A stretch of 64,000 bases of DNA, taken from positions 1 to 64,000 of the forward strand of contig CAWGAE010000021.1 in the NCBI GenBank assembly GCA_963820395.1, in the 5' to 3' direction. The DNA is from DATFVJ01 sp963820395 (GTDB lineage: Bacteria > Actinomycetota > Actinomycetes > Streptosporangiales > Streptosporangiaceae). The position numbers were made by a program, and so were the translations under genes. The notes below the pieces were generated by a model. It saw nothing but the letters and a program-made list of their open reading frames with translations. It was not told where the DNA came from and did no database searches. Shown piece by piece: positions 26,408 to 36,128 of this stretch. Position 1 is the stretch's first letter; every line of letters starts with the position of its first letter.

Positions 26408-26800
26408 ATGAACCTGCCCGACGGCCTGCTCGCCCTGCTACGTCAGCCCAGCCCGTGCTATCTGGCGACGTTGATGCCCGACGGTTCGCCGCAGTTGAGT
26501 CAGACCTGGGTCGACACCGACGACGAACACATTCTGATCAACAGCGTCGCGGGGTTCCAGAAGATCAGAAACATCGAACGTGACCCACGCGTCGCCCTGA
26601 CCGTCTCCGATCCGGAAAACGCGGCCCGGTACTTTGCGGTTCGTGGTCGCGTCCTGCACGTAACCGCCGACGGCGCGGTCGAGCACATCGAGAAGCTGGC
26701 CCAGCGCTATCTGGGTGGCCCGTATCCGTGGTACGGCGGCCGCGACCAAAGACGACTGCTGATCACCATAGAAGCTCACAAGATCAGCGGCATGGGATAG
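26408..26800 (+). CDS. PPOX-class F420-dependent oxidoreductase
   Basis: A 130-residue split-barrel protein: PCYLATLMPDGSPQLSQTWV, HILINSVAGFQKIRNIERDP, RYFAVRGRVLHV and the C-terminal QRRLLITIEAHKISGMG. This is the pyridoxamine-5'-phosphate-oxidase-like fold used by actinobacterial F420(H2)-dependent reductases. TAGGAG lies 10 nt upstream of ATG 26408. Members reduce or bind cofactors such as biliverdin or heme; the substrate is not predictable. It is divergent-tail neighbour to the Hsp20 remnant, a pairing common in dormancy regulons. Confidence 0.8.
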   Translation: MNLPDGLLALLRQPSPCYLATLMPDGSPQLSQTWVDTDDEHILINSVAGFQKIRNIERDPRVALTVSDPENAARYFAVRGRVLHVTADGAVEHIEKLAQRYLGGPYPWYGGRDQRRLLITIEAHKISGMG

Positions 26801-26834
26801 GTCACCGCCGCGCCGACAAACGAACTAGGCCGTG

Positions 26835-27292
26835 CTATTTGCAGTGCTCGACGGTGCTCCCCGAGATGGTGCGGCTGCCGCCGGACGCACGGGTGATCTC
26901 GATCCGGCGAGGCTGGGTTTTGGGTGACACGGAGATGGTCAGGTGTAGGACACCGTCGGTGTAGCCGGCGGTGAGGTTCTCGGAGTCCACGCCCTCACCG
27001 AGAGACAGCTGCCGGGTGAACGACCCCTGGGGCCGCTCGGCGACAATGACCTGCTCGCTCTCGCCGTAGTTGGGCGTGCATTCGGCCCGGATCGTCAACG
27101 TGCTGTGCTCGACAGTCACCTCAACGCTATCAGGGTCGACGCCGGGCAGGTCGGCCTCGATGTGGTAGCTCCCGTCGTCGGTGCGGTAGACGTCCATGGG
27201 CATACCGAGCGGGGCACGCGTCCCGCTCGCGGCGCCATGGCCATAAGGCAGTCAAAAGGGTCCCGGAAGGGCTCAAACCTGATCACTGCCAT
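26835..27292 (-). pseudogene. Hsp20/alpha-crystallin small heat-shock protein, frameshifted
   Basis: ATG 27292 (MAVIRFEPFRDPFDCLMAMA), 6 nt after AGGAGG, starts a typical actinobacterial Hsp20 N-terminus. After PRAGR (about 27215) the frame shifts, and the alpha-crystallin domain follows from MPMDVYRTDDGSYHIEADLP to SVSPKTQPRRIEI. A one-base indel between 27205 and 27240 separates them. A shorter product could start at ATG 27203, since the crystallin domain itself (122 residues) is intact. The upstream GGGTCTTTGGCCGC (27373-27386) weakly resembles a DosR box. Confidence 0.7.
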
Positions 27293-27797
27293 CGCTGCCT
27301 CCTCATCGCGTGGTGTCCGCACAGGGAATCCTGCAAAGCCTTGGCCGACGCGTTCCTCTCACAGGACAGCGTGGGTCTTTGGCCGCTCCCCTTCATGCCT
27401 CCCGGGCAACACATGTCATGGGCGGTCCCTCGGACAATCGCAGAGCCGGATCCAGATCCCCCCGACGACGTCTAGGACGGAGAGCCAACGCTCGCTGATC
27501 GGCATGTGCGGTCCCCCGAAGCGCCCGCGGCGGCTCGCCCACGCGCAGAACGACCTGATATGGACGGCAGTCGGCGTCACGAAACTCGATCTTGCGATCG
27601 ATACTAACGGCGGGTCAGCGCGCGATTATCAAGAGCTCTTCGCGTCGTTGGCTGCATACCAGTCCCCGGTTACGGCCCGAGCGGACAGTCGGATGGGCTG
27701 TATGTTTATGCGGAACTTACTTGATCTTGGAAGCGTGGTCATCCTCCTGAGCTGGGGAGATAGCACCCAGAAGGGGGCTGGCGGGCGGATGTACTGG
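27293..27797. other. Hsp20 upstream region, no other gene
   Basis: Contains the AGGAGG ribosome site at its left edge and a weak DosR-like sequence at 27373-27386. The remainder up to the IS1634 stop shows no supported gene. Confidence 0.35.
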
Positions 27798-28480
27798 TTA
27801 CTGGAGGGTGAGGGGCACGGGAGCGCCGGGTAGTTCGAACGCGCGGCGCTGGGTGGGCGTGGGGCTGGTGAGTTTTTCGATCCGCCTGCCCGCTGAAATT
27901 GATGGTCTGACGGCCGAGGGTGGATAGGTGGTCGAGGAGATCGCCGTATTTGCGTACTGGCAGCCGGTCGGTGTTGTGTCTTGCGCCGTCTTTGCCGCGC
28001 GCTTGGGCTGAGCGGCGGGCGGGAGCGACCGGGTCGGCGTTCGCGGGAATGTCCTCGTCGGTGAAGGTGAGCTCTGCGAGCGCTTGGCGCAGGTGCCAGG
28101 TGAGGTAGGCGGCCAGCATGCACAACAGAACGTGGGCGCCGACGCGGCTGGCGAGGTAGTGGTAGATGAGCCGCAGGTCCAGGTCGTCGGCCTTGGTGAA
28201 TCCGGAAGTCACGTTCCACGTATTTGAAGTTCTTGCAGGCGGTGATGGCGCCCGCGGAATCGATGGTGTCCTTGCTGACGCTGGTCAAGATGACGTAGAT
28301 CCCGTCGAAGTCGGCCTCGGCGTTTATCTTCTCCTGATCGCAGCGGAAGGTGAACGCGGTATCAGTGATCTCGCAGAGGAAATGCTTGCCGACCTTGCGT
28401 TTATTGATGACCTTCCCGACTCGCTCCCCGATTGTCCCCGCGCCTTTCAGCCGGCCGGATGCTGCGATCCTGGACCTGAT
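27798..28480 (-). pseudogene. IS1634-family transposase, C-terminal remnant
   Basis: KVGKHFLCEITDTAFTFRCD, INAEADFDGIYVILTSV and CKNFKYVERDFR lead, after a frameshift near 28195, into DLDLRLIYHYLASRVGAHVL and LCMLAAYLTWHLRQAL. A second shift near 27880 leads to TSPTPTQRRAFELPGAPVPL and the stop at 27798. This is the C-terminal third of an IS1634 DDE transposase. A longer relative lies at 39607-41318. Confidence 0.7.
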
Positions 28481-28698
28481 CGCATGAGCGGTCAATCACA
28501 CCATCGGGATGATTGCCTGAAACAGCCGGGGCCGCCGGCAGCCCCGGTCACCAGGACCGTCCTCGCAGCACACACGCGGACCGGAATGCGCGGCAGGCCA
28601 TGTCCGGGGCCGCCGGGGCGTGCCGCTGGCCCGGACAGGCCGCCCGTTCGGCTGCCTCCTTTGCGCTATCATGGGGCAGCAAGCGGCCATGGCGCCCC
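28481..28698. other. short gap, no gene seen
   Basis: Between the truncated IS1634 fragment and the MITE-like element; no coding signal. Confidence 0.35.
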
Positions 28699-28700
28699 TA

Positions 28701-28815
28701 GTGTCCCGCGCCGTAAGTTCGCCGAATATTTCTAGCAGGGACTTCGCCCGATTGTAAGGTCTTCACCAGTGCTGATGATCTCTGATTTATGTGAATGATT
28801 TTAGGCGCGGGACAC
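28701..28815. mobile_element. 115-bp MITE with IS630-type ends
   Basis: GTGTCCCGCGCC at 28701-28712 and its perfect reverse complement GGCGCGGGACAC at 28804-28815 bound a non-coding 115-bp sequence flanked by TA (28699-28700 and 28816-28817), the target duplication of IS630/Tc1-type elements. The ends resemble those of the intact IS630 at 57062-58436 (GTGTCCTGCGCC). The interior is AT-richer than its surroundings. Confidence 0.65.
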
Positions 28816-28817
28816 TA

Positions 28818-29290
28818 GTGTGCCGCACCTTAAATTCGCAATAAAATAGGCCAAGGCATGTCCATGCATGCGTGTCATGCCTGCAGGTAGGCGGATACCT
28901 CGCCAGAGTTGGTGACATGGCGAAAACGGGGCGGCCGAAGGGCAAATTGACGGTGACTGGTGCGGAGCGGGCCACGCTGCAGCGGTGGGCCCGGCGGGCG
29001 AAGAGCTCCCAGGCGCTCGCGCTGCGGGCGAGGATCGTGCTGGCCCGCGCCGAGAATACGGACAACAAGCAGGTGGCCGCAGCTTGGGGTGCACCAGGCC
29101 ACGGTGGGCAAATGGCGGTCACGGTTCATCGAGCGCCGGCTGGGCGGTCCGTGTGATGAGGACCGGCCGGGCCGGCCGCGGTCGGTCACCGATGAGCAGG
29201 TCGAACAGGTGATCATCGACACGCTCGAGCGCACGCCGAAGGCCGCGCGCCGACCCCGCGACAAGGACCTGGCCGTAACAGGAAAGCAGT
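28818..29290 (+). pseudogene. IS630-family element, left end and transposase N-terminus
   Basis: The left end GTGTGCCGCACC starts right after the MITE's TA. From ATG 28917 the frame MAKTGRPKGKLTVTGAERAT and RAKSSQALALRARIVLARAE changes near 29090 to LGVHQATVGKWRSRFIERRL, the two-part helix-turn-helix of an IS630 transposase. Similarity ends at DTLERTPKAARR (about 29260), before the DDE domain. Compared with 57059-58390 this has a single DNA-binding unit. Confidence 0.7.
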
Positions 29291-29292
29291 AG

Positions 29293-30205
29293 CCGCCACC
29301 AGGGGGGAACCCTGTTCTCGGCCCTGCCGTGCTCGACCCTGCCTTTCTCAACCCTCCGCCCGGCCGACCGGTAACGATGCTTAAGTGCGAGTGTCTGGGT
29401 CACGAGGAACCGGGGATGCGCGGCGTGTACGGCCACGTCAGCCCAGCGATGCGCGAGGAGCTTGTCGAGGGCGGAACAGAACGCTCCACACGGGCGACTC
29501 GTACATCCGCCAACGAGATGCCTCGCGCCCACCATGTTACCCAAGATCATCCCGCGTATATCCCGTGCGATCTCAACTGCTCTGTATCAGGCCGCCAGCA
29601 ACGGGCTATCAGCTTGGGGAGTCACTGCCGGTCCTCGTTGATCACTTGCGGGGACGCTGACCTGCGACCTAGCGGCAGCGTCCCCGTGAGTGCCCGTGGA
29701 GTTACCGTGATCGCCCGTCCTAACGGGCACGTAACGAGCATGGTTGAGGCGGGCGCCGTGGGGAGCTGAACTGCGCTGCTTCGTACGCCTGTCCTGTTGA
29801 TCATCCCTCTGCCGTAACCCGCCCGCCAGGGGTGCGGGCCGGGCCCCCGCGGGTTGATGGCGGGGTGATCAGGGCTCCACCTCAGGCACCATGCCAGCGC
29901 TCGGCCCGCAGGTGGCCGTCTGATTATCCCGGAGCCAGAGCGCCCCCGCCGGAGGCGTCATGGCCGTTCGTCGCTCGGTTAGACGCCGTCTGACGTGCGT
30001 TTACTTTGTCCTTGACGGTCTCAGTTCGCGGCGCTGACCTCAGCGTCCGGGGGGTCTGGCTCTTCCTGGAACGGTCACGTCTCCCCTGTCTGGTTCGGTT
30101 TCTGGCAAGTTCCTGGCAAGAGGATCGTAGGGTGGGTCTTGGGCGATTGTCGTTCGTGGGCGGCCTCGGGGCGGGGTCGCGGCCCGGTTGCAGCGGAGGT
30201 CAGGC
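29293..30205. other. long gap without recognisable gene
   Basis: About 900 bp with only short arginine-rich frames. The only clear structure is the hairpin at 29650-29685. The amidohydrolase ribosome site GGAGG lies at 30194-30198. Confidence 0.45.
29650..29685 (+). terminator. 10-bp stem hairpin
   Basis: GGGGACGCTG (29650-29659) pairs perfectly with CAGCGTCCCC (29676-29685) across a 16-nt loop. No U-tract follows, so factor-independent termination of the classical type is doubtful; it may be a terminator of the U-less actinobacterial kind or a remnant inverted repeat. Confidence 0.3.
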
Positions 30206-31447
30206 ATGCTGGCGATTCGGGCGGAACGCGGGTTTGACGGTGAGCGCCTCCTGCGAGGTGGTGTGGTCGTCTTGCTTGATGAGGGACGCATTGTCGCGGT
30301 GGGGCGGGATGCCATGGCCGTGCCCGCCGATGTGCGCGTGGTCGACTTCCCGGATGCCACGGTGCTTCCCGGGTTGGTTGATGCCCACGTCCACCTCTGC
30401 GGTGACGGCCGACTGGGTGCACTCGATCGGCTCCCCGAGTACGACGAGCCGGAATTGACCGAGGTGATCAGCAGGTCGTTAGCGGGTCAGCTCGCCGCCG
30501 GTGTGACGTCGGTTCGCGACCTGGGTGACCGTCGGGCGGCGGTGCTGGACTGGAGGAGTCGGTCCAATACGTCGACCGGCCCAGACTTATCGGCGCCCAC
30601 GATCGTGGCATCGGGCCCGCCCATCACCAGCCGCGACGGGCACTGCGCGAACATGGGCGGGGAAGCGACGGGGCCGGAGCAGCTTCGGGCTGCGGTGCGC
30701 GACCGCGTCGAGCGCGGTGCCGACCTGGTCAAGGTGATGGCCAGTGGCGGGGTCATGACACCGGGCTCCGACCCGCTGCTGTGCCAGTTCCAGCTAGCAG
30801 AGTTACGCGTTGTCGTGGAGGAGGCGCATGCGGCCGGGTTACCAGTGACCGCTCACGCGCACGGCCTACCCGCGGTCGAGCGGGCCGTGGACGCCGAGGT
30901 TGACGGCATCGAGCACTGCACCTGCCTGACACCGTCGGGCATCCAGATGCCCGACCGGTTGCTGGAGCGGTTGGCCTCCCGCGGAACTGTGGTGTGTCCG
31001 ACACTGGGCAAGGCGGCCGGCTCCACGCCGCCAGCGGCGGCCCTTGCCATCATGCAGCGCACTGGCGTGACGTGGGAGGCGCGGCAGGCCCTTGCGGCCC
31101 GGATGCACGGGGCAGGTGTGCGGCTGGTCTCCGGCAGCGACGGGGGCATCAGCACGCGAAAGCCGCACACCGTTCTACCCGAGGCAGTCGCCGACCTCGT
31201 GGCCGCTGGCGTATCGGCCGCCGACGCGCTGGCCACCGCCACCTGGTGCGCGGCCCGAAGCTGCGGGTTGGGCAAACACAAGGGCCGCCTGCGCGCAGGC
31301 CATGACGCCGACCTGCTTCTCCTCGACGGGAACCCGCTGGACGACATCGGCGCCCTCCGCCGCGTCTCCGCGGTGATCCTGAACGGGGCGATCCTGAACG
31401 GGGCCATCATCGACAAGACCGCCGACACAGAAGTGGGGTCGGCGTGA
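30206..31447 (+). CDS. metal-dependent amidohydrolase (imidazolonepropionase/prolidase-like)
   Basis: A 413-residue protein starting at ATG 30206, 7 nt after GGAGG. It shows the amidohydrolase metal ligands in order: HVH in PGLVDAHVHLCGD, the carboxylated lysine in ADLVKVMASGGV, His in PVTAHAHG, His in DGIEHCTCL, and Asp in RLVSGSDGGIS. A beta-sandwich subdomain formed by both termini completes the fold (GGVVVLLDEGRIVAVG and ADLLLLDGNPLDDI). Close relatives hydrolyse imidazolone-type or X-Pro/Arg substrates. The C-terminus has a short tandem repeat (ILNGAILNGAII) from a 15-bp duplication. Intact, monocistronic. Confidence 0.8.
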   Translation: MLAIRAERGFDGERLLRGGVVVLLDEGRIVAVGRDAMAVPADVRVVDFPDATVLPGLVDAHVHLCGDGRLGALDRLPEYDEPELTEVISRSLAGQLAAGVTSVRDLGDRRAAVLDWRSRSNTSTGPDLSAPTIVASGPPITSRDGHCANMGGEATGPEQLRAAVRDRVERGADLVKVMASGGVMTPGSDPLLCQFQLAELRVVVEEAHAAGLPVTAHAHGLPAVERAVDAEVDGIEHCTCLTPSGIQMPDRLLERLASRGTVVCPTLGKAAGSTPPAAALAIMQRTGVTWEARQALAARMHGAGVRLVSGSDGGISTRKPHTVLPEAVADLVAAGVSAADALATATWCAARSCGLGKHKGRLRAGHDADLLLLDGNPLDDIGALRRVSAVILNGAILNGAIIDKTADTEVGSA

Positions 31448-31847
31448 CCCGACTCCTGTTCTGCAGGATCTCGGGTAATCGCCGTTCCAGGTCACATCGC
31501 CGGGACCTTGCTACAGAAATGCGCGGCCGAGTGCCGGGCATAGGATCGCGCAGCGAGTCGTAGGCACTCTTGACGAGGCACCTGCGATCGGGAAACTTGA
31601 GCGCGAGGACAATGGTCCGGCCTTAGTCGGCTCGCGGTTGTTGGGGCCAGGCTGGTCAGCGCTGTTGTTCAGGCTGGACGGCTCCACGTTCACGATCTCC
31701 GGCATAGAGGAAACACCTTCGCGGCCGAGACCGGCATTGAACCCGCACTATCAGCTTGGGAATCTGTGCGGGCATGATCGTCCCACTTCGGCGGGATGCG
31801 TGGAATGAGCAGTGGAATGAACTGTCCCGAATGAGTACCTTCGGGAC
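31448..31847. other. gap without recognisable gene
   Basis: No supported gene. A 64-codon minus frame at 31511-31705 (MPEIVNVEPSSLNNSADQPG) lacks a ribosome site and is not believed. Confidence 0.4.
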
Positions 31848-32335
31848 ATGGCGAGGGGTCACATAGAGCGACTTCGCAGCGGCGGGTACCGGGCCGTCGT
31901 GTACGCAGGCATTGACCCGGTTACCAGGAAACAGCGCTACCTGAAGCAGACGTGCCGCGACGAGACGGGAGGCCAGACGGCGGCCACGACGCTCTGGGCG
32001 GCCTGCTGAAGCAGGCGGGCAGTGCGTCCCGGACCGGGGCGGCGACTCTGGAGCAGGCCCTCCAGCGCTACCTGGAGGTCCCTGACCTGGAGGTGTCCAC
32101 CCAGGGAGGCGCACGCGGGTTACATCCGGCGTACCGTTGGCCCGGTACTGGGAGATGTGCCGTTGCGCAAGCTGTGAACGGACACGCTAGACACCCTGTA
32201 CGCCAGCCTGAGGAAATGCTCCCGGCTGTGCTCCCGCCTCCCCCGCACCGAGCACTACGCTGACGGCGAGCACGCCTGCGATGCGCGTTGCGGGCCACTG
32301 CCGATCCACAAGCACTCGAATTGCACCGGCGACCG
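31848..32335 (+). pseudogene. tyrosine recombinase/integrase N-terminal remnant
   Basis: ATG 31848 (MARGHIERLRSGGYRAVVYA) with AGIDPVTRKQRYLKQTCRDE is the N-terminal arm-binding domain of actinobacterial phage-type integrases. Further pieces appear in shifting frames (EQALQRYLEVPDLEVST near 32050, YADGEHACDARCGPL near 32270). At least three frameshifts are needed, and the catalytic domain with the R...HxxR...Y residues is missing. Confidence 0.6.
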
Positions 32336-32596
32336 GCCGAGCAGGTACGGCAGCACCGGCCCGATCCCCGCCCCGGTCGCTACCATTTTGCCGTGGGTGG
32401 CCGTCACCTTCGCGGCGACCAGATCGGCGATTGTCGCCTGCACGCTCCCACGGCTTGGCGCGACCACAACAGTCCACATGCCGCTTGTAGGAACAGTTAG
32501 CCGGACTGGTGATGCGTTGTAGTGTCCACCGTAGTAGGTGAACTGCCGGTTACAGCCGATGCTCACTGCGTAGGATCCCGGCGGCACGCTCGCCAA
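32270..32596 (-). pseudogene. DUF1883-like fragment
   Basis: GCNRQFTYYGGHYNASPVRL followed by TVPTSGMWTVVVAPSRGSVQ corresponds to the conserved GGHY..SPV..VP.SG.W.VVVD core of DUF1883 proteins. It starts inside the end of the GMC gene and its 3' part runs into the integrase remnant, so it is probably a scrap. Confidence 0.4.
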
Positions 32597-33809
32597 TGAT
32601 GACGCAGGGGGCCTGCGTATTGCCAGTGGTCACCCGTGGCATGATCGAGCCATCCGCCACACGAAGGTGGTTGACCCCATAGACGTTGAGATGGCCATCC
32701 ACTACGGACATGGGGTCTCGACCCATCTTGGCTGTGCAGGTCTCATGCCACCATGATTCGGCGGCGTCGCGGACAAAGCGTTCGAGCGCGGCTCCTTTCA
32801 GGTTGCCTGGCATCACCTCGCGCTTGGCGAAGGGGCGAAGTGCGGCGGAGTTGCCGATCTCTCGGCAGAGTTGCACGTCGGCGATTGCAGCCTTCAGATC
32901 GTCTGGGTGCGACAGAAAATTGGCCTCAATCTCAACAGGGTCAGCCGGATTGGGCCCTGTTAAACGGAGATGGCCTCGGCTCTTGGGTTGGACGACGCCA
33001 GCAAACATGTGCCAACCACTCTCCGGCAGGCCAAACCGTGCGGCATTCTCGGCACTCGCTACGGGAACTTCCCCCAGGCCCCAGACCTCCGGAAGTCCCT
33101 GTGCGAAATGGGCGGGCGTTGCATAGCGTTGTTGATCTTCCATCGGGAGGAAGTTTCCCGCTATGGCACACAGCAGAAAATTCTTCATCATGGAGCACCT
33201 ATGGATGAAGAATCTTGATGTTACTCATCGGTAGATGATTCGGAGATTTAACAAGCTTCCGCAGAGGCCTCGATCGCGTTCCCGCAGGTACTGGCCTTGC
33301 GCATCACGAAACTTCCGGAGTTCTGGGCCCGTCTGTATGTCCGGGCTCTCCATCTGAGAGGCGCTCTTCCAAAAGAAGGTCGCCTCGGCCATGTTGTTGC
33401 GCGGCGGGAGCGCCTCCTGATACTCCCAGACACAGCTAAAACCAGGATGGTCTTGGAAGTTCTTCCCGACACCCGGCAGATGTTGGACGACCGGGATGCC
33501 CAGGCGCTGCAATTCGGCTTGATCGCCAATCCCCGATTGCATGAGGACCTTGGGCGTCTGGATGGCGCCTAGCGAGAGCACCACCTCAAGTCCCGCACCA
33601 ATGCGATGGAGCCTGCCGTTGTAGACCATCTCCACACCAGTGGCTCGTTTCCCCTCGAAGGTCAACTGGGTCATCAGGGCGTGTGTGAGAACCGTCAGAT
33701 TGGGCTGGTCCATAACGGAGAAGGTATAGGAGCGGAACACGGATTGCCGTTTTCCATCGCGCACGAGCATGTCGAAGAGCGAGGCACCGCCTTCACCTTC
33801 CATCATGCG
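32550..33809 (-). pseudogene. GMC oxidoreductase, middle and C-terminal part
   Basis: Two frames (33806-33225 and 33191-32550) together give substrate-domain and C-terminal GMC sequence: VLSLGAIQTPKVLMQSGIGD, HLPGVGKNFQDHPGFS, and the catalytic His in ESWWHETCTAKMGRDP, then NTQAPCVIIGERAAGIL. A further break lies at 33191-33225. The N-terminal FAD domain is at 35520-36128, separated by an intact IS66 element. The DNA is clearly less GC-rich than its neighbours, with AT-ending codons common, indicating acquisition from another lineage. Confidence 0.8.
33800..33809. repeat. IS66 target duplication, left copy
   Basis: CCATCATGCG at 33800-33809 is repeated at 35510-35519 on the other side of the IS66 element. 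One copy restores the GMC reading frame through GRMMEGEGG. Confidence 0.75.
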
Positions 33810-35509
33810 TAGCTATTCAGCAAGCGTCAGCGGTTTAGCGTTCGGTGTCTGGGCTGACCTTGCTGGCTGCGGAGCTGCTGGGGTTTCGCGGGCTGGGTGC
33901 GGCGCGGATGGGGTTGGCGGCGCGCCGGGGCGGGTTGTTGACTGGCGGGCCGGGATGGTGACTATTGCCAGGTGTGCCCGATGTGCCCGGTGTTCCTTCC
34001 GCAGAGGAGCTGTCAGCCCTGCCGGCTGCCGAGCTGGCGGCCCGGCTGACTGAGGCGTACAGGCTGATCAGCGAGCTGACCGCGCAGGCCGGGCGCCTGT
34101 CAGCACGGGTGGAAGATCTTGAGCGTCAGTCCCGCAGGGATTCGTCCACGTCGTCGCGGCCACCGTCGTCCGACAGCCCTTATAAGAAGAAGGACGCGGA
34201 CCGGTCTTTGCGGGAGCGGGGGAAACGGCGGCCGGGCAAGCAGCCGGGCGAACCGGGGACGACGATGAACCTCGTCGATGACCCTGATGAGACGGTCTTC
34301 TGCCCGCCGGCCGCGTGCTGCGGGTGCGGCGCGGGCCTGGCCGGGGCGCCGGTGACGGCGCAGCGCCGTCATCAGGTCACCGATATCGTCCCGGCGCCTG
34401 AGCCGAGGGTCACCGAGTACGTGGCGCAGGCGAAGGAGTGCGGCGGGTGCGGGACGGTGACCGAGGGCGAGCTGCCAGCGCACGTGCGGGCGCGGGCCAG
34501 CTTCGGGCCGGAGACCTGCGCGCAGGCCGCGAACCTGACCGCTGGCCACCACATCCCGGTTTACCGGGCGACGCTGCTTTTGTGCCAGCTCGCAGGGATC
34601 GCCGTGTCCACCGGGTGGATGGCCGGGATCCGCGGCCGTGCCGCCGCACTGGTAGAAGCGAGCGGGTTCATGAACCAGGTCCGGGAGCTGCTGAAGACAG
34701 CCCCGGCAGTGCACGCTGACGAGACGCCCGCCCGCGCCACCGGCGGCACGCGGTACGTGCACCTGGCCTGCACCCGCTACCTGACCTGCATGCACACCGG
34801 GGACCGGTCAGCGGAGGCGATCGACGCCGGCGGCGTGCTGCCCGGCTACCGGGGCGTGATCGTGCGGGACGGCTACGCCGGGTACGGGCACCTGACCGAT
34901 GCGCTCCATGCCTGGTGCGGGGTTCACCTGCTGCGCGACCTGAAAGGCCTGTACGACTTCGAGCCGGGCAAGCAGGAATGGGCTTCGCGGATGGCGGGCC
35001 TGCTGATCGAGGCCCGCGACGCCGCCTCGGCCGCCCGCCAGGCCGGGCAGTCCGCCCTGGACGCCGCGGTTCTGGACGACCTGGTCACCCGCTACCGGGA
35101 ACTCGCCGCCGCCGGCCTCGCCGCTAACCTCTACCGCCGCACCACGACCGCGAAAGACGCCCGCCGGATCGCCCGCCGGTTCCTCGGCTTCGAGGACCTC
35201 ATCCTCCGGTTCGCCACCCACCCTGACCTGGACATCTTCTCCAATAACGAGGCCGAGCGGACAATCCGGCCGGTCAAGGTCCAGCAGCGCAGCTCCGGAG
35301 GATGCTGGCGGACCCTGCAAGGGCTCGCCGACTTCCCGCTCGTCCAGTCATACCTGTCCACCGCCGCGAAATGGGGCATCAGCAAACTCGCTGCCCTCCG
35401 CGACCTGTTCCACGGGCACGCCTGGCTACCCCCCGGCCTCGAACCCGCCGGATAAGCCAGCACCACCCCGACCCGTCACATCAAGCCGCCAACGCTTGCT
35501 GAATAGCTA
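33810..35509 (+). mobile_element. IS66-family insertion sequence (1,700 bp)
   Basis: Bounded by inverted repeats TAGCTATTCAGCAAGCGT (33810-33827) and its complement at 35492-35509, with a repeated CCATCATGCG outside. The apparent duplication is 10 bp where IS66 usually makes 8; two bases may be coincidental. It carries a single transposase gene without tnpA/tnpB helpers and splits the GMC gene. Confidence 0.8.
33965..35455 (+). CDS. IS66-family transposase
   Basis: A 496-residue protein from TTG 33965. An N-terminal leucine-zipper-like helix (LAARLTEAYRLISELTAQAG) and a polar linker (SSTSSRPPSSDSPYKKKDAD) precede a zinc-finger segment (CPPAACCGCGAG, CGGCGTV). The DDE domain shows HADETPARATGG, RDGYAGYGHL and NNEAERTIRPVK, and the C-terminal IS66_C-type end follows. 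All catalytic residues are present and the frame is intact, so the element may be active. A decayed relative's C-terminus lies at 51300-51470. Confidence 0.85.
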   Translation: MPGVPDVPGVPSAEELSALPAAELAARLTEAYRLISELTAQAGRLSARVEDLERQSRRDSSTSSRPPSSDSPYKKKDADRSLRERGKRRPGKQPGEPGTTMNLVDDPDETVFCPPAACCGCGAGLAGAPVTAQRRHQVTDIVPAPEPRVTEYVAQAKECGGCGTVTEGELPAHVRARASFGPETCAQAANLTAGHHIPVYRATLLLCQLAGIAVSTGWMAGIRGRAAALVEASGFMNQVRELLKTAPAVHADETPARATGGTRYVHLACTRYLTCMHTGDRSAEAIDAGGVLPGYRGVIVRDGYAGYGHLTDALHAWCGVHLLRDLKGLYDFEPGKQEWASRMAGLLIEARDAASAARQAGQSALDAAVLDDLVTRYRELAAAGLAANLYRRTTTAKDARRIARRFLGFEDLILRFATHPDLDIFSNNEAERTIRPVKVQQRSSGGCWRTLQGLADFPLVQSYLSTAAKWGISKLAALRDLFHGHAWLPPGLEPAG

Positions 35510-36128
35510 CCATCATGCGACCATTCTGATTCTCAAAGGTGGCAATCCCGGCCGAGCGCGCTCCTTCCAGCATGGCAGAAGTGATGGGGTTAGGATCGGG
35601 GGCAGGTTGGACAAACACCGGCCCGCCGGTTCCGCGATACACCGGGTCCGCAGCGCCATGCCAGTCTTCGATGCGACGATAGATCTGTAACACCGATGCA
35701 TAGCTCCACGCCGGATCTCCCACTTCTGAGGCAAAGAAATCCCAGTCGCTCTGGTGGCCGCGAGACCAGTTCATCAGATTAATGCTTGATCCGCCACCCA
35801 GGACTTTTCCCATCGACAAGGAAACAGAGCGACCGTTGAGATGAGGGTTGGGTTGGGCCTGGAAGTTCCAATCTCGCTCGCTGCCAAGGTTGAGAGGCCA
35901 TTTGTCGGCATCCATGATACTCGGGACATCATCGTCGCCGCCAGCCTCCAGCAGCAGCACGCTGACGTTGGGGTTTTCGGCCAGACGACGCGCAACGACC
36001 GATCCGGAAGAACCCGATCCGCAGATGATGAAGTCATACTGCGGCTTGAGATCAGAACGCAGCTCGCGCTGATTGAGGCGAACGCGTTCGGCAAAATCGG
36101 CCCGAGGGAAATCCGGAAGGTGATTCAT
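35510..36128 (-). pseudogene. GMC oxidoreductase, N-terminal FAD-binding part
   Basis: ATG 36128 (MNHLPDFPRADFAERVRLNQ), 8 nt after AAGGAG, begins a choline-dehydrogenase-like flavoenzyme: DFIICGSGSSGSVVARRL is the dinucleotide-binding motif, then VLLLEAGGDDD and LSMGKVLGGGSSINLMNWSR, the GMC signature. The frame is cut by IS66 at GRMM. The rest is at 32550-33809. Codon use and base composition are unlike the surrounding genes. Confidence 0.8.

Noticed and set aside
29650..29685. CRISPR or tRNA-like structure
   Set aside because: It is a single hairpin; no repeated spacer pattern, no T-loop or acceptor pairing. No tRNA, rRNA or CRISPR array was seen anywhere in the window.
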